Origin: Marinoscillum sp964351885
GTDB lineage: Bacteria; Bacteroidota; Bacteroidia; Cytophagales; Cyclobacteriaceae
Length of the DNA: 29,300 nucleotides
Direction of reading: 5' to 3'
Assembly: GCA_964351885.1 (NCBI GenBank)
Contig: CAYGPP010000035.1
Coordinates: 1-29,300, forward strand
Shown here: positions 1 through 9,002 of the stretch, piece after piece
Layout of the letters: the number at the start of each line of letters is the position of its first letter
Numbering within the stretch: position 1 is the first letter of the stretch
Translations under genes and position numbers: made by a program
Notes under the pieces: model-generated
The model's database searches: none
What the model was told of the DNA's origin: nothing
The model's input: only the letters and a program-made list of their open reading frames with translations

Positions 1-2500
1 TCTCTTGAGTCTCTAAAATCTCCGGGTTTTCAATAAAGGATTCATAAAGGAGTTTAGCTCTCTCTATTGCATTTAATACTTGTTCCTTCGAGTTACCCAA
101 AGCGATGACGAACCCTATTCGTTGACTAGATTTTGGGGCGAGATCAATGGAATCTACGGTGAGAATCGCCGCGATATTATTACCTGAACCACTCATTCCC
201 GCACTCTCAAATGTGTCATTTAGCAGTGTAAGTAAATCATCATCAGCAAGTGATCCACCTAGATCAGTAGTATTTCCATCTTTGTTGGCTAGATCCAGTG
301 AATAAGCTGAAGATGGCTTATTAGAAATTTGGGCTATGCCAGTAAATATGCTGCTGTCAGATTTGTAGCTGATCAAGACTTGGTTGTCAGCATCGTAGTA
401 CGATCTATCTGTGGAGTCATAGGATAACTCCCAGTCGACGTATAATCCAATACTTAGGTCGTTCAGGTTTTCATCGTTCTTATTCGCTAAGCGATAATCC
501 TGAATGAGAAAATCCTCATTTTCGTTAGTAATGCTATTTTGTTCTATTACAATTCCAATAGGGGATGGGTTCTGCTGGTCATCATAGATGGCTGATATGT
601 GATGGTCTGGTGTCGAGTAGTTCTTCAAAACCATAGGAGAGACATTGCCAAAATCCAGGTCACTTGAGAAGTCTCCCGTAGTATTTGGTAGGTTATCTGA
701 TATGGTCGTATTCCCATCTCTAATGAGTAAACCCATACGATAGGCGCGGGTATCATTTTTCCACCTCAGCCCAAAGCCTTCATTGGGTGTATCGAATGGA
801 GAACCTAATTGGCCTTCACCATCCAGGGTGATACTCAAACTTCCGTTATCTAGATCCTGCTTATCCTCATTGGTTTTAAAAGTAAAGAGTTTATAGTCTT
901 CATATGCTCCGTCGGAGAGGGTGATTTTGACCGTAATATCTGTTTTCTCCGGAGTGTTAAATGACACTTTGATTCCATCAAGGAAAACTTCGTACTCCCC
1001 AAATGTTTGAAGTGTTCCTACCTCTTGAGTGGGATTCGAAAAAGATACATACTGAGAAGTGCTGGAGAATGACAGACTAAGTGAGTCGGTAGGATTTAGG
1101 TAGTTAACTAGCTTGAAAGTATATGAAAGGGTGTCGCCAGGGTTAATCGTCTCATTATTTCCATTATTATTTCGAGTCAAATCGAAAACGCGAACTGACT
1201 TGCTTTCTGTATTGGTGACAGCCTTTTGGATGTTGAGTCTACCATAACCGAGTAGGTTTTCGTAGGAAGGGTTGATGTCATTGATAGGGTCGGTATTTAC
1301 TCTTATCTGCTCCATAATCTGTAGCGCACTGTAATCAGGAAAGACTGACTTGACCAAGGCAGCAGCGCCTGCCACCAGAGGCGAACTGTAAGAAGTTCCA
1401 TTATCAGTGGCGTATCCGTTGAGCTTATAGGTGGAATAGATATTACTCCCAGGTGCGGATAAGTCGATGGACGCATGATATGTAGAAAAACCTGCTTTAG
1501 TATCATCCAAGTTGGTAGCCCCGACGGATAGCACATGGTCAAATGCTGCTGGATAATACCTTTCATTTTTGTTGGAATTTCCTGCTGCAGCCACAATCAC
1601 CATATCCTTTTCTATAGCGGCATAGGTGATGATATCTTGTCCCGCTTGGCTATAAAAGGAAGCAGAGCCATAAGAGAGGTTGACCACATCAAAACCCATA
1701 TCAGCAGCATATAATATGGCTTCATAGCCTGCATCCACAAGGTTGGTTGCATCGTTGTAGGCTTTGAGGGCCGCTATTTTGGAGTTGAACCCAATCCCTG
1801 CAATCCCAATCTCATTATCTGTAGCAGCTGATGCGATTCCTCCAACTCTATTGCCATGAAAACTCCTTACCGTCAATGCGCTTGTGTCGTTCTCTGAGAA
1901 GTCATAGCCTCGGTAGTCATCTACATACCCATTGGCATCATCATCTATTCCGTTGGGCGGATCATTCTCGTTAATCCAAACCTGTGAGGAAATGTCCTCA
2001 TGATCGAAATCCAACCCTGAATCGATAATTCCAATGGTGATATTAGAACTGCCTCTGGTGACATCCCACGCTTCGAAAACCTTGATTACTTCGAGATACC
2101 CTTGACTCCCATTGGAGGCACTTGGGTCATTTGGAATATACTGTAGCGAATGAACAGGCAATGGTTCGGCATAGATCACATTGGAGTACACACTGAGTTC
2201 CTCGCAAAGAGCAGCAATGTCTGTGTCGCTAGAAACATAGACTTTATAGATTCCATCTAGAATTGACTTTTCAGTTCTGGCATTTGAACTTGTGGATTTC
2301 AGAGGTATTCGCTTCTCTAATGTCTGAATTTTGCTGAACTGAAATTGGTTACTATTTGCTGCCAGACTAGTCGCGAGTTGTTCATTTATTTTGATGTAGA
2401 GCACACCTTTTTGAAATTGCTCCTGACCATAGGAAGTACCTATAACTCCAATTAAGAGGATTAGTAAGAAAAGGCAATATCGTGAAAAGCAGTATTTCAT
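1..2500 (-). CDS. Secreted subtilisin-like serine protease (S8 family), 3' end beyond the window
   Basis: The reading frame is open from ATG at 2500 to the left edge, giving about 833 codons with no stop, so the C-terminus is missing. Residues 1-25 form a signal peptide (hydrophobic core, then SYGQ). The catalytic domain follows at about 145-390: Asp160 in IIDSGLDF, His215 in FHGNRVGG, oxyanion Asn308 in VAAAGN and Ser370 in NGTSYSSP. An Asp-rich segment near 180-200 (NGIDDDANGYVDDY) resembles the calcium-binding insert seen in many secreted subtilases. The remaining visible part is beta-rich with no recognised domain. The His motif departs from the usual HGTHVAG. The start codon overlaps the SDR stop by one base (TAATG), so translation is probably coupled. 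A T9SS sorting domain is expected at the unseen end, but that is inference. Confidence 0.93.
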   Translation of the reverse strand, partial: MKYCFSRYCLFLLILLIGVIGTSYGQEQFQKGVLYIKINEQLATSLAANSNQFQFSKIQTLEKRIPLKSTSSNARTEKSILDGIYKVYVSSDTDIAALCEELSVYSNVIYAEPLPVHSLQYIPNDPSASNGSQGYLEVIKVFEAWDVTRGSSNITIGIIDSGLDFDHEDISSQVWINENDPPNGIDDDANGYVDDYRGYDFSENDTSALTVRSFHGNRVGGIASAATDNEIGIAGIGFNSKIAALKAYNDATNLVDAGYEAILYAADMGFDVVNLSYGSASFYSQAGQDIITYAAIEKDMVIVAAAGNSNKNERYYPAAFDHVLSVGATNLDDTKAGFSTYHASIDLSAPGSNIYSTYKLNGYATDNGTSYSSPLVAGAAALVKSVFPDYSALQIMEQIRVNTDPINDINPSYENLLGYGRLNIQKAVTNTESKSVRVFDLTRNNNGNNETINPGDTLSYTFKLVNYLNPTDSLSLSFSSTSQYVSFSNPTQEVGTLQTFGEYEVFLDGIKVSFNTPEKTDITVKITLSDGAYEDYKLFTFKTNEDKQDLDNGSLSITLDGEGQLGSPFDTPNEGFGLRWKNDTRAYRMGLLIRDGNTTISDNLPNTTGDFSSDLDFGNVSPMVLKNYSTPDHHISAIYDDQQNPSPIGIVIEQNSITNENEDFLIQDYRLANKNDENLNDLSIGLYVDWELSYDSTDRSYYDADNQVLISYKSDSSIFTGIAQISNKPSSAYSLDLANKDGNTTDLGGSLADDDLLTLLNDTFESAGMSGSGNNIAAILTVDSIDLAPKSSQRIGFVIALGNSKEQVLNAIERAKLLYESFIENPEILETQE

Positions 2501-3297
2501 TAAGTAACTGCTGCCTTTCTAACGATTCTTGAAAATATTCCTGGAAAAAACCTTTTCATGTAGATGGCCGCTACTTCTTTGAGTCCGCCTATATAGACTT
2601 CTTCTTTATCCTTTTCGATGGCTTTTATGATTTGATTCGCACACTCTTCGGCGCTCATGCCATTGTCCTGCGCATCGTCCATAGTGTTTTGTTTGCTGCC
2701 ATCCCCTGTAAGTGCGTTAATGCTGATTTGGGTTTTAATAAAGCCAGGTAGGATGATACTTACCTTGAGGTTGTCGGCATGATGTTCGGCACGTAGAGAA
2801 TCGTAGAAACCATGTAGCGCATGCTTAGATGCAGCATATGAAGATCTGAATGGCGTGCTGATAATTCCAACTGCCGATGTAATAATGACTTGATGACCCG
2901 ATTTCCGTTTAAGCATCTCCGGTAACAACGCTTTTGTTAATGCAATAGTGCCAAAGTAGTTGACTTCCATGAGTTTACGATCAACATCCATGGCAGTAGA
3001 AAGTGCCGTGCTTCTTTGGCTGATTCCCCCTGAATTCACCACAATATCAACTTGACCAAATAATTGCTCTGCCTCTTTCGCTTTAGTATCAATGCTGTCA
3101 GCGTCAGATAGATCCAAGGTTAAGATTTGGATATTTTCGCTATTGGCGCAGGCTGATCGTACGCGCTCAAGTTCTTCTTTTCTTCTGGCTGCCAAAATAA
3201 GCTTAGCTCCACAATTTGATAGTGCATAAGCCATTGCTTCACCGATACCCGAGGAGGCTCCAGTAACCATTACGACTTTGTCCTTGATTTTGCTCAT
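2500..3297 (-). CDS. Classical short-chain dehydrogenase/reductase (SDR)
   Basis: This is a 265-residue NAD(P)-dependent oxidoreductase of the classical SDR family; the substrate cannot be read from the sequence. Visible motifs are the cofactor glycine motif TGASSGIG (12-19), an Arg pair (38-39) after strand 2 that favours NADPH, NSGG (88-91) in place of the usual NNAG, Asn113, catalytic Ser141, and Tyr154/Lys158 in YAASK. The length is normal for the family. The C-terminal region, with a basic hydrophobic stretch (IYMKRFFPGIFSRIVRK), resembles DHRS7/YqjQ-type SDRs that associate with membranes. It lies 24 bp downstream of folA and shares one base with the following protease gene, so the three probably form one transcript. 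The leader before ATG is A-rich without a clear Shine-Dalgarno sequence. Confidence 0.93.
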   Translation of the reverse strand: MSKIKDKVVMVTGASSGIGEAMAYALSNCGAKLILAARRKEELERVRSACANSENIQILTLDLSDADSIDTKAKEAEQLFGQVDIVVNSGGISQRSTALSTAMDVDRKLMEVNYFGTIALTKALLPEMLKRKSGHQVIITSAVGIISTPFRSSYAASKHALHGFYDSLRAEHHADNLKVSIILPGFIKTQISINALTGDGSKQNTMDDAQDNGMSAEECANQIIKAIEKDKEEVYIGGLKEVAAIYMKRFFPGIFSRIVRKAAVT

Positions 3298-3321
3298 CTT
3301 ATTTTTGGTTTGTTCTCTTGC

Positions 3322-3825
3322 TCAGTTACAACGTTTGTAAGTCACAAAATCAAATGCAAAATTATGCTTTTCGTCTGTAGCATGATGCGATCGCGCTGTT
3401 TCCTTCCACACGGAGGTATCAAATTCTGGAAAAAAAGTATCTCCATTGAATTCTCCATCGATCTCTGTGAGGTAGATCGTGTCAGCAATATCCAGTCCCA
3501 TTTGATAGATTTGGCCTCCGCCAATAATGAAAGCCTCTTTTTCCTGAGCCTCTTCTGCTATTTTCAATGCTTCTGCCAGAGAATTAACTACTTGTGCTCC
3601 TTCAGCGTCAAAATGATCTTGGCGAGTGATTACCACATTAGGACGATTGGGTAATGGTCTAAATCTATGGGGAAGGGATTCAAAATTCTTCCTTCCCATG
3701 ATCACATGATGCTGCTCTGTAGTTTGTTTGAAGAATTGGAAATCATCTGGTAAATGCCAAGGGATGTCATTGTCTTTCCCAATGCATCTATTGGTACCCA
3801 TTGCAGCGATCATTGATATTTTCAT
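3322..3825 (-). CDS. folA: Dihydrofolate reductase
   Basis: The 167-residue protein reduces dihydrofolate to tetrahydrofolate with NADPH in the cytoplasm. It shows the Met20-loop region IGKDNDIPWHLP (15-26), the catalytic acid at Asp28 (equivalent to Asp27 of the E. coli enzyme), the NADPH-binding GRKNFES (44-50) and IIGGGQIY (100-107). The length matches single-domain bacterial DHFR. thyA, a common neighbour, is not in the window. Another folate-linked gene, fmt, lies upstream on the same strand, 189 bp away, and the SDR gene follows 24 bp downstream. The ATG at 3825 gives the canonical N-terminus MKISMIAAMG. Confidence 0.97.
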   Translation of the reverse strand: MKISMIAAMGTNRCIGKDNDIPWHLPDDFQFFKQTTEQHHVIMGRKNFESLPHRFRPLPNRPNVVITRQDHFDAEGAQVVNSLAEALKIAEEAQEKEAFIIGGGQIYQMGLDIADTIYLTEIDGEFNGDTFFPEFDTSVWKETARSHHATDEKHNFAFDFVTYKRCN

Positions 3826-3875
3826 GAGGGAACTTTTAATTAGAATTTGCTTAATTCAAAGGAAACTAAAACACA

Positions 3876-4100
3876 ATGATAACTGTGCTTTTAGTCATCT
3901 GTTTCGTTGCAGTCCTAGGTAATATGTTTATTGTTCAGAAGCATCATCAAGAGGCTTTGGAATGGATATCTCTATCACTATGCATAAGTTCGATTTTTTC
4001 ATTGATTCAATACCTCAGTATTCCAAAACGTCCCAATGAAAACCTCGGAGGAAGTCTTCAGTCTTCATTCTCTTCTTACCCTGTAGTTGAATTTCATTGA
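3876..4100 (+). CDS. Possible small two-helix membrane protein, unrecognised
   Basis: A 74-codon frame lies on the strand opposite its neighbours, in the gap between folA and fmt. The first 46 codons are in non-coding DNA and encode two hydrophobic stretches: residues 1-19 (VLLVICFVAVLGN) and about 29-48 (WISLSLCISSIFSLIQYL). They are separated by a polar linker with charged residues, a plausible hairpin membrane protein. AAAGGAAA about 10 bases upstream could act as a ribosome-binding site, and TAGAATTTGC lies near 3840, one base off the -7 promoter spacing. The last 28 codons run antisense to the conserved 3' end of fmt. I do not recognise the protein; it may be spurious. Confidence 0.3.
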   Translation: MITVLLVICFVAVLGNMFIVQKHHQEALEWISLSLCISSIFSLIQYLSIPKRPNENLGGSLQSSFSSYPVVEFH

Positions 4101-4950
4101 GCCTAATACTTCCGTTTTGAGTCTGAACATCAATATAAGTTTTACCATCTGAGTGGAAAGATCCAGTAGAGCCCTGATATTTATTTTCGCCAATCACTGC
4201 ATGATAGACTTTCATTGTCAGGTCATTAAGCTTGGTCCAAGCGGCAGGGTAAGGACTTAACCCTCTAATGAAGTTATTGATTTGTTCGCTTGGCTGATTC
4301 CATTTGATCTCACAGTCTTCTCTGAAAATCTTGGGTGCATGTTTGGTGCCCTGAGACTGTTTTTGTGGCTGCAGTTCATAATTGCCTAATGAAATAGCTT
4401 CCACAGTTTTCACAAGCAAATCAGCGCCCTTATTCATCAATCGTTCGTATAGTGTTCCTACATTGTCTGTTTCATGGATGGGTTCAGACTCTTGAAATAA
4501 GACATTCCCAGTGTCTATCTCATGCTTAAGTTGGAAGGTAGTGACACCCGTTTCTTTTTCCCCATTGATAATTGCCCAGTTGATCGGTGCAGCACCTCTA
4601 TAGTTAGGTAGGAGGGAAGCATGTAAGTTGTAAGAGCCAAGTCTTGGCATATCCCAAACTGCTACAGGAAGCATCCGAAAAGCCACGACAATCTGCAAGT
4701 CTGCTTCATAGCTCGATAGTTCTTCTAAAAACTCAGGTGCTTTAAGGTTGGTCGGTTGGAGGACACGTAGATTTGCTTCTACAGCGAAATCCTTTACGGG
4801 TGAAGTTCCGAGTTTTTTACCACGTCCTTGAGGCTTGTCAGGGGCAGTGATTACCGCTACAATATTAAATCCAGCTTCAACTAGTTTTTTCAATCCGGGA
4901 ACAGCAAACTCTGGCGTTCCCATAAAGATGATTCTTAACTTCTCATTCAT
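4015..4950 (-). CDS. fmt: Methionyl-tRNA formyltransferase
   Basis: The 311-residue enzyme transfers a formyl group from 10-formyl-tetrahydrofolate to initiator Met-tRNA. The N-terminal formyltransferase domain contains FMGTPEFAV (9-17), the active-site residues Asn108 and His110, the SLLPNYRGAAPINW loop (112-125) and Asp146; these three positions match the E. coli numbering exactly. The C-terminal OB-like tRNA-binding domain ends with GKKRMKTEDFLRGF, a conserved tail. The start at 4950 gives the usual MNEKLRIIFMGTPEF. A promoter-like sequence ends only 7 bases before the ATG, suggesting a very short or absent 5' leader. Confidence 0.97.
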   Translation of the reverse strand: MNEKLRIIFMGTPEFAVPGLKKLVEAGFNIVAVITAPDKPQGRGKKLGTSPVKDFAVEANLRVLQPTNLKAPEFLEELSSYEADLQIVVAFRMLPVAVWDMPRLGSYNLHASLLPNYRGAAPINWAIINGEKETGVTTFQLKHEIDTGNVLFQESEPIHETDNVGTLYERLMNKGADLLVKTVEAISLGNYELQPQKQSQGTKHAPKIFREDCEIKWNQPSEQINNFIRGLSPYPAAWTKLNDLTMKVYHAVIGENKYQGSTGSFHSDGKTYIDVQTQNGSIRLNEIQLQGKKRMKTEDFLRGFHWDVLEY

Positions 4951-4957
4951 TTGAGCG

Positions 4958-4987
4958 CAAAACTAAGTATTCCAAGACTCTTAGAAA
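4958..4987 (-). promoter_or_regulatory. Candidate Bacteroidota promoter for fmt
   Basis: On the minus strand, TAGTTTTGC (-7 element, consensus TAnnTTTGY, at 4965-4957) is preceded by 18 bases and then TTTC (4987-4984) where TTTG is expected. By the known geometry, transcription would start about 4 bases upstream of the fmt ATG, so the mRNA would be nearly leaderless. Both promoter elements lie in or next to the arms of the inverted repeat at 4961-4996. Confidence 0.5.
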
Positions 4988-4996
4988 TACTTAGTT
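4961..4996. repeat. Perfect 11-bp inverted repeat between the BNR gene and fmt
   Basis: AACTAAGTATT (4961-4971) and AATACTTAGTT (4986-4996) are perfect complements separated by 14 bases. Read on the minus strand, the hairpin is followed by TTTG, so it could be a weak terminator for the BNR gene, which ends at 5010. It also overlies the fmt promoter elements and could be an operator. The stem is AT-rich, which weakens the terminator reading. Confidence 0.6.
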
Positions 4997-5009
4997 CGAC
5001 CCATTGACT

Positions 5010-8000
5010 TTATCTTATTTTTCGAATTTTCTTAATGATCACTTCTTTTCCTGAAGTAATTGAGATGAGATATAGCCCTGATTTATAAGGAGACATATCA
5101 AGACTTCTGGAGCCATCCAGAATCCCCTCAATCAGTACTTTACCTGATAGATCGGTCAATGTGAAGATGCTAGCGGAACCTCCATCAATATTTAAAACAT
5201 CACCCACAGGATTTGGATAGATTTTCAATGACTCAGCTAAGGAAGAACTAAGTATAATTGATGTTTCAGCGATGTTAAAGCTTGCACTTTTCTCGTTATT
5301 GGTTTCATCTTCCTCACTTATTGCTTCATCTGAATCTGCTAATACATGTACGAAGTAATCACCTGGCTCAATGTTAGATATATCAACTTCTACCTGAATA
5401 GTTTTTTCATCAGACGCATCCAAACCAGCAACAGTTTCCGATGCTAGCAACATATCAGTACTTGAGAAAGTGTCATCAGACGAGAGATAAAACTTTACTT
5501 GAAAATTTTCAGTGATGTTTGCACTTCCTATGTTTTTAATAAGCGCGTCAACCATTAAGTTGGAATTACTTATTACAGCTACCACATCCTCTGTTTCAAG
5601 GTCAGATTGAACTTGAGTAGAAGTATAGGACAACTTCCATCCACCTTCTGTAACATCAGAATCACTAGTAAAAGATAGTATTACCTCGGATTCATCAATC
5701 GTAATATCCTCCGGCAGGGTAGTCCCGCTCAGTGTGTGTAACGCCGTATTTAGATCTGATCCTGCGTATACGATTAAGAAATCAAAATTCTCTTCCAAAT
5801 CAAATTCGGAAAAGCTAAGTGTGATACTAGATGCATTGTCAGGTGAAATAGTCCATTGACAATCTCTGAAATTATAATATTCGCTAGCGCCACTACCATC
5901 TTCGATCGATCCTGAAACCTCAGTTAACGTGTTTTCTCCATCACAAGACTCTTGGATAGCAAAAGTGTAACTGGCTGTATTATCCGTCTCGTCACTCTCT
6001 GTCAAAGTGCCCTCCGAGTCTAGAATAATTTCAATTGTATGTTCACCGGCACTTAGCGATCCAAGGTTTACATTTTCCCATGTGATGTAAAATCCATTAG
6101 CAAATGAATTAGTCAAACTAAAATTCCAATTTGAACTAGCTGCACTATTCCCATCTATTTTGATGTTGGCTTTCAATGCTGTTTCGATTGATGCCTCGCC
6201 ATTATTCACCATTGCATAAGAAATGAATAAATCGTCACTCACTGTAAGCTGTGCGGTGTTGGTGAAATCATCTTCTTTGTTTGAAACTACAATGGAATTT
6301 ACCCAGTCATTTCCAGGATTGTAGAACGCGAGATTTGCCAAGGAGGGAGCAGATACAGTGATGTAATTTTCTAGCGTTTTTGTACTCGTCTCATTTTGGG
6401 CATCTGTCACGATTAATGTTACATCGTAAGATCCAGAACTTGCATATGTAACGGTTGGGTTTTGATCAGTCGAAGTATTCGGTGTACCTCCTTCAAAGGT
6501 CCAAGACCAAGAGACTGGATCGCCGGTTGAATTATCTGAGAATGATACGGAGCCTCCGATATCAATTGTTGTACTTGCTGCACTGAATTTCGAATTAATT
6601 CCTGTTGTTGTCTCACCGGAAAATCCTGAACTAGAGTAAAGCCCTCTACCGAATGTTGCGGCGATTACCTCATTATCAGAATCTCTTCTTTGCAGCATAT
6701 CTACTCGCACATTGGCTAGTCCGATATTGGAAGAAGTCCAGGAAGGATTACTTGTATCGATATTTTCCGTTCTCCAAATACCCATTTCTGTTGCCAGGAT
6801 TGCCTCGGTTCTATTATTTGGATTAAACATTGCCCAACGGATAGGCATGTCTGGTAAGTTTCCTTCTTTGCTCGTCCAGGAGGTGCCTCCGTTTGAAGTA
6901 TACCAGACTGAAGTCACACCATAATTGGAGAATGTGACTAGTAGCTCGTTTTCAGAAGCTCCTAATTCAATAGATGAGATACTTCCGTCTGGAAAACTAG
7001 TTCCACTGATATCCGTAGAGGTTGCAGATCCATTGGCATTGGTAATTTTGAAGAGCGATCCAAATTGAGTCCCTACATAGAGCGTTGTGCTGGCGGTCGT
7101 ATAAGGTGACACGCTGAAATGAGTAGCATCTGAACCCAAATCAATGGATAAATCACTTCTGGTAGGTGAGCCAGTCTTGATATTTAGAAATCTACCTATC
7201 GATCCAGAACTTGCACCAGAATAAAGTATGCCTAAATTATCATCATAATCTGCAGGATTGATGAAGCTTCCAGATTCTTGGTCATCTACGAAATCAACAA
7301 ACGAGTCTCCACCATTTGTGCTTAGGGCATAGACGTTATAGACATATGACACGATCTGGATGTCTCCATCTTTTTGATCGATGAAGCAATACGCACCATC
7401 ACCACCGTATGCCTCGGTTGTTGCATTGACTCCTGCAGATCGAAAGCGCTGAGTTCCGTTATCCTGAGAACCTGCCAAGAAATAATCTTTTCCTGCATCC
7501 GGATGAATCGCAGTGGCATAGAATTGCGTGACATTATAGTTATTGTTTCTATTGGTGAATGAAGGTGTATTGGAAGTCATATCGCTACTAACATACATTC
7601 CTCCATCATTTCCAAAAATAATATCAGTAGATGAGCCGGGCTTGAAAGCCATTGAATGCTGATCAGCATGTACATTTGGAAAACCAAACCCTCCATACCA
7701 ATGTGAAATCTGTGTCCATGTTGATCCCGCATCTGTAGATTTAAATAAGTCAATTCCTCCAACCAGAACAGTATTTGCATCATTTGGATCTACGGTCATG
7801 ATAAGATCATACCATGCTTGACCTCTTGTGAAATCAGATGCTGGAATCCCATCATCTGCATCATTCGGTTCTGATACATTAGTCCAGGTTGCACCTTGGT
7901 CGGTGGATTTGATGATTTCACTCACCACGTTACTCCCTTCAATGAGACCATATACTACATCCTTATTTGATGGGGCGGAGGCTAGCTCCACACGTGAAGC

Positions 8001-8996
8001 ATTGCTACGAGTCGTAGCTAAGGTCCAAGTTGTTCCGTTATCAGAGTAAAGAATCGCTCCTCCACCATCACCGAATGGATTTGCCTGAGAGCCAACCCAT
8101 ATTCTATTATCGGCACCTAATTCAATATCTGCCGCAGCATACGTGGAACCCGAAACCTCTGGTAAAACTTGGGTAAAACTTGTGCCCCCATTCGTCGATC
8201 GCTGAAGCCCAGTGTTATTTAAGCTATGCCATTCTCCATTATAGAAATTTCCTCGAACTCCCGCATAAACGACACTTGTACCACTTTCATTCCTTACGAT
8301 GATGTCATTGACATAATAGAATTCTGAACTCGCAGACAACTGTGACCAACTTTGCCCTCCATCCGTCGTTTTCCAAATACCTGCGCCACGAGAGGCCCCA
8401 GCACCAAAACCTTCACCAGTACCCACATAAAAGGTAGTGGTGCTATTTGGGTCATATGCGATGCAGACTATTGAGATGTTGTCCCAAAAGTCATCGACTT
8501 TAGTCCAAGTAGTATTAGCGTTATAAATATCTGATGTGTACCAAAGTCCACCTGTGACACCTCCTGCCCAGACTTTCTTACCATTGGTATCATTCGGATC
8601 CCACATAATTGCACGAGTCCTTCCACCTACGTTATTAGGTCCTCTTTCTACCCATGGAAATTCGGCAGTACCAGTTCGTGCATTTTTATTACTGTCGAAG
8701 TACTCCTTTACTTCAGCTCTAGTTTTGGTGAGTCTTTCTGGCGTTGGTCGCTTTAACTTTGGATCCATTGTCGCTAGAAAATCTTGTTCCCAAGCTAAAT
8801 CAGGACGATCTCGCTTGGGGATATCTTCATATCGCACCATGGTCTCATGCTTTTGATTATAAGGATGATCGCTAAGATATGATTCATAATCGCTTATTTC
8901 TTGATTCGGTAAAAGCCAAATAACTGCGCTAGTTATGGATAATAATACAATGGCGAAAAACATTCTTGATTTTGGGGTAGACTTGATATTCGTCAT
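5010..8996 (-). CDS. Large secreted BNR/sortilin-like exoprotein with PKD, CARDB, CUB and a T9SS sorting domain
   Basis: This 1328-residue protein begins with an N-terminal hydrophobic signal (11-30) and a beta-propeller region (about 115-790). The propeller holds Asp-box repeats such as TTDGGQSW (210-217), STDQGATW (364-371), STDAGSTW (420-427) and TSNGGTSW (700-707). Next come a PKD domain (about 802-881), a CARDB-like domain (885-1012), a CUB domain (1018-1125) with paired Cys1018/Cys1046, and a second CARDB-like domain (1132-1241). A T9SS type A C-terminal sorting domain (about 1255-1328) starts with LKIYPNPVGD and ends in basic residues. The protein is therefore probably exported by Sec, passed through T9SS and left on the surface or released. 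The propeller has no catalytic motif I can name, so binding or glycan/protein interaction is as likely as hydrolysis. It lies 6 bp downstream of a lipoprotein gene. Confidence 0.93.
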   Translation of the reverse strand: MTNIKSTPKSRMFFAIVLLSITSAVIWLLPNQEISDYESYLSDHPYNQKHETMVRYEDIPKRDRPDLAWEQDFLATMDPKLKRPTPERLTKTRAEVKEYFDSNKNARTGTAEFPWVERGPNNVGGRTRAIMWDPNDTNGKKVWAGGVTGGLWYTSDIYNANTTWTKVDDFWDNISIVCIAYDPNSTTTFYVGTGEGFGAGASRGAGIWKTTDGGQSWSQLSASSEFYYVNDIIVRNESGTSVVYAGVRGNFYNGEWHSLNNTGLQRSTNGGTSFTQVLPEVSGSTYAAADIELGADNRIWVGSQANPFGDGGGAILYSDNGTTWTLATTRSNASRVELASAPSNKDVVYGLIEGSNVVSEIIKSTDQGATWTNVSEPNDADDGIPASDFTRGQAWYDLIMTVDPNDANTVLVGGIDLFKSTDAGSTWTQISHWYGGFGFPNVHADQHSMAFKPGSSTDIIFGNDGGMYVSSDMTSNTPSFTNRNNNYNVTQFYATAIHPDAGKDYFLAGSQDNGTQRFRSAGVNATTEAYGGDGAYCFIDQKDGDIQIVSYVYNVYALSTNGGDSFVDFVDDQESGSFINPADYDDNLGILYSGASSGSIGRFLNIKTGSPTRSDLSIDLGSDATHFSVSPYTTASTTLYVGTQFGSLFKITNANGSATSTDISGTSFPDGSISSIELGASENELLVTFSNYGVTSVWYTSNGGTSWTSKEGNLPDMPIRWAMFNPNNRTEAILATEMGIWRTENIDTSNPSWTSSNIGLANVRVDMLQRRDSDNEVIAATFGRGLYSSSGFSGETTTGINSKFSAASTTIDIGGSVSFSDNSTGDPVSWSWTFEGGTPNTSTDQNPTVTYASSGSYDVTLIVTDAQNETSTKTLENYITVSAPSLANLAFYNPGNDWVNSIVVSNKEDDFTNTAQLTVSDDLFISYAMVNNGEASIETALKANIKIDGNSAASSNWNFSLTNSFANGFYITWENVNLGSLSAGEHTIEIILDSEGTLTESDETDNTASYTFAIQESCDGENTLTEVSGSIEDGSGASEYYNFRDCQWTISPDNASSITLSFSEFDLEENFDFLIVYAGSDLNTALHTLSGTTLPEDITIDESEVILSFTSDSDVTEGGWKLSYTSTQVQSDLETEDVVAVISNSNLMVDALIKNIGSANITENFQVKFYLSSDDTFSSTDMLLASETVAGLDASDEKTIQVEVDISNIEPGDYFVHVLADSDEAISEEDETNNEKSASFNIAETSIILSSSLAESLKIYPNPVGDVLNIDGGSASIFTLTDLSGKVLIEGILDGSRSLDMSPYKSGLYLISITSGKEVIIKKIRKIR

Positions 8997-9002
8997 AGAT
9001 TT

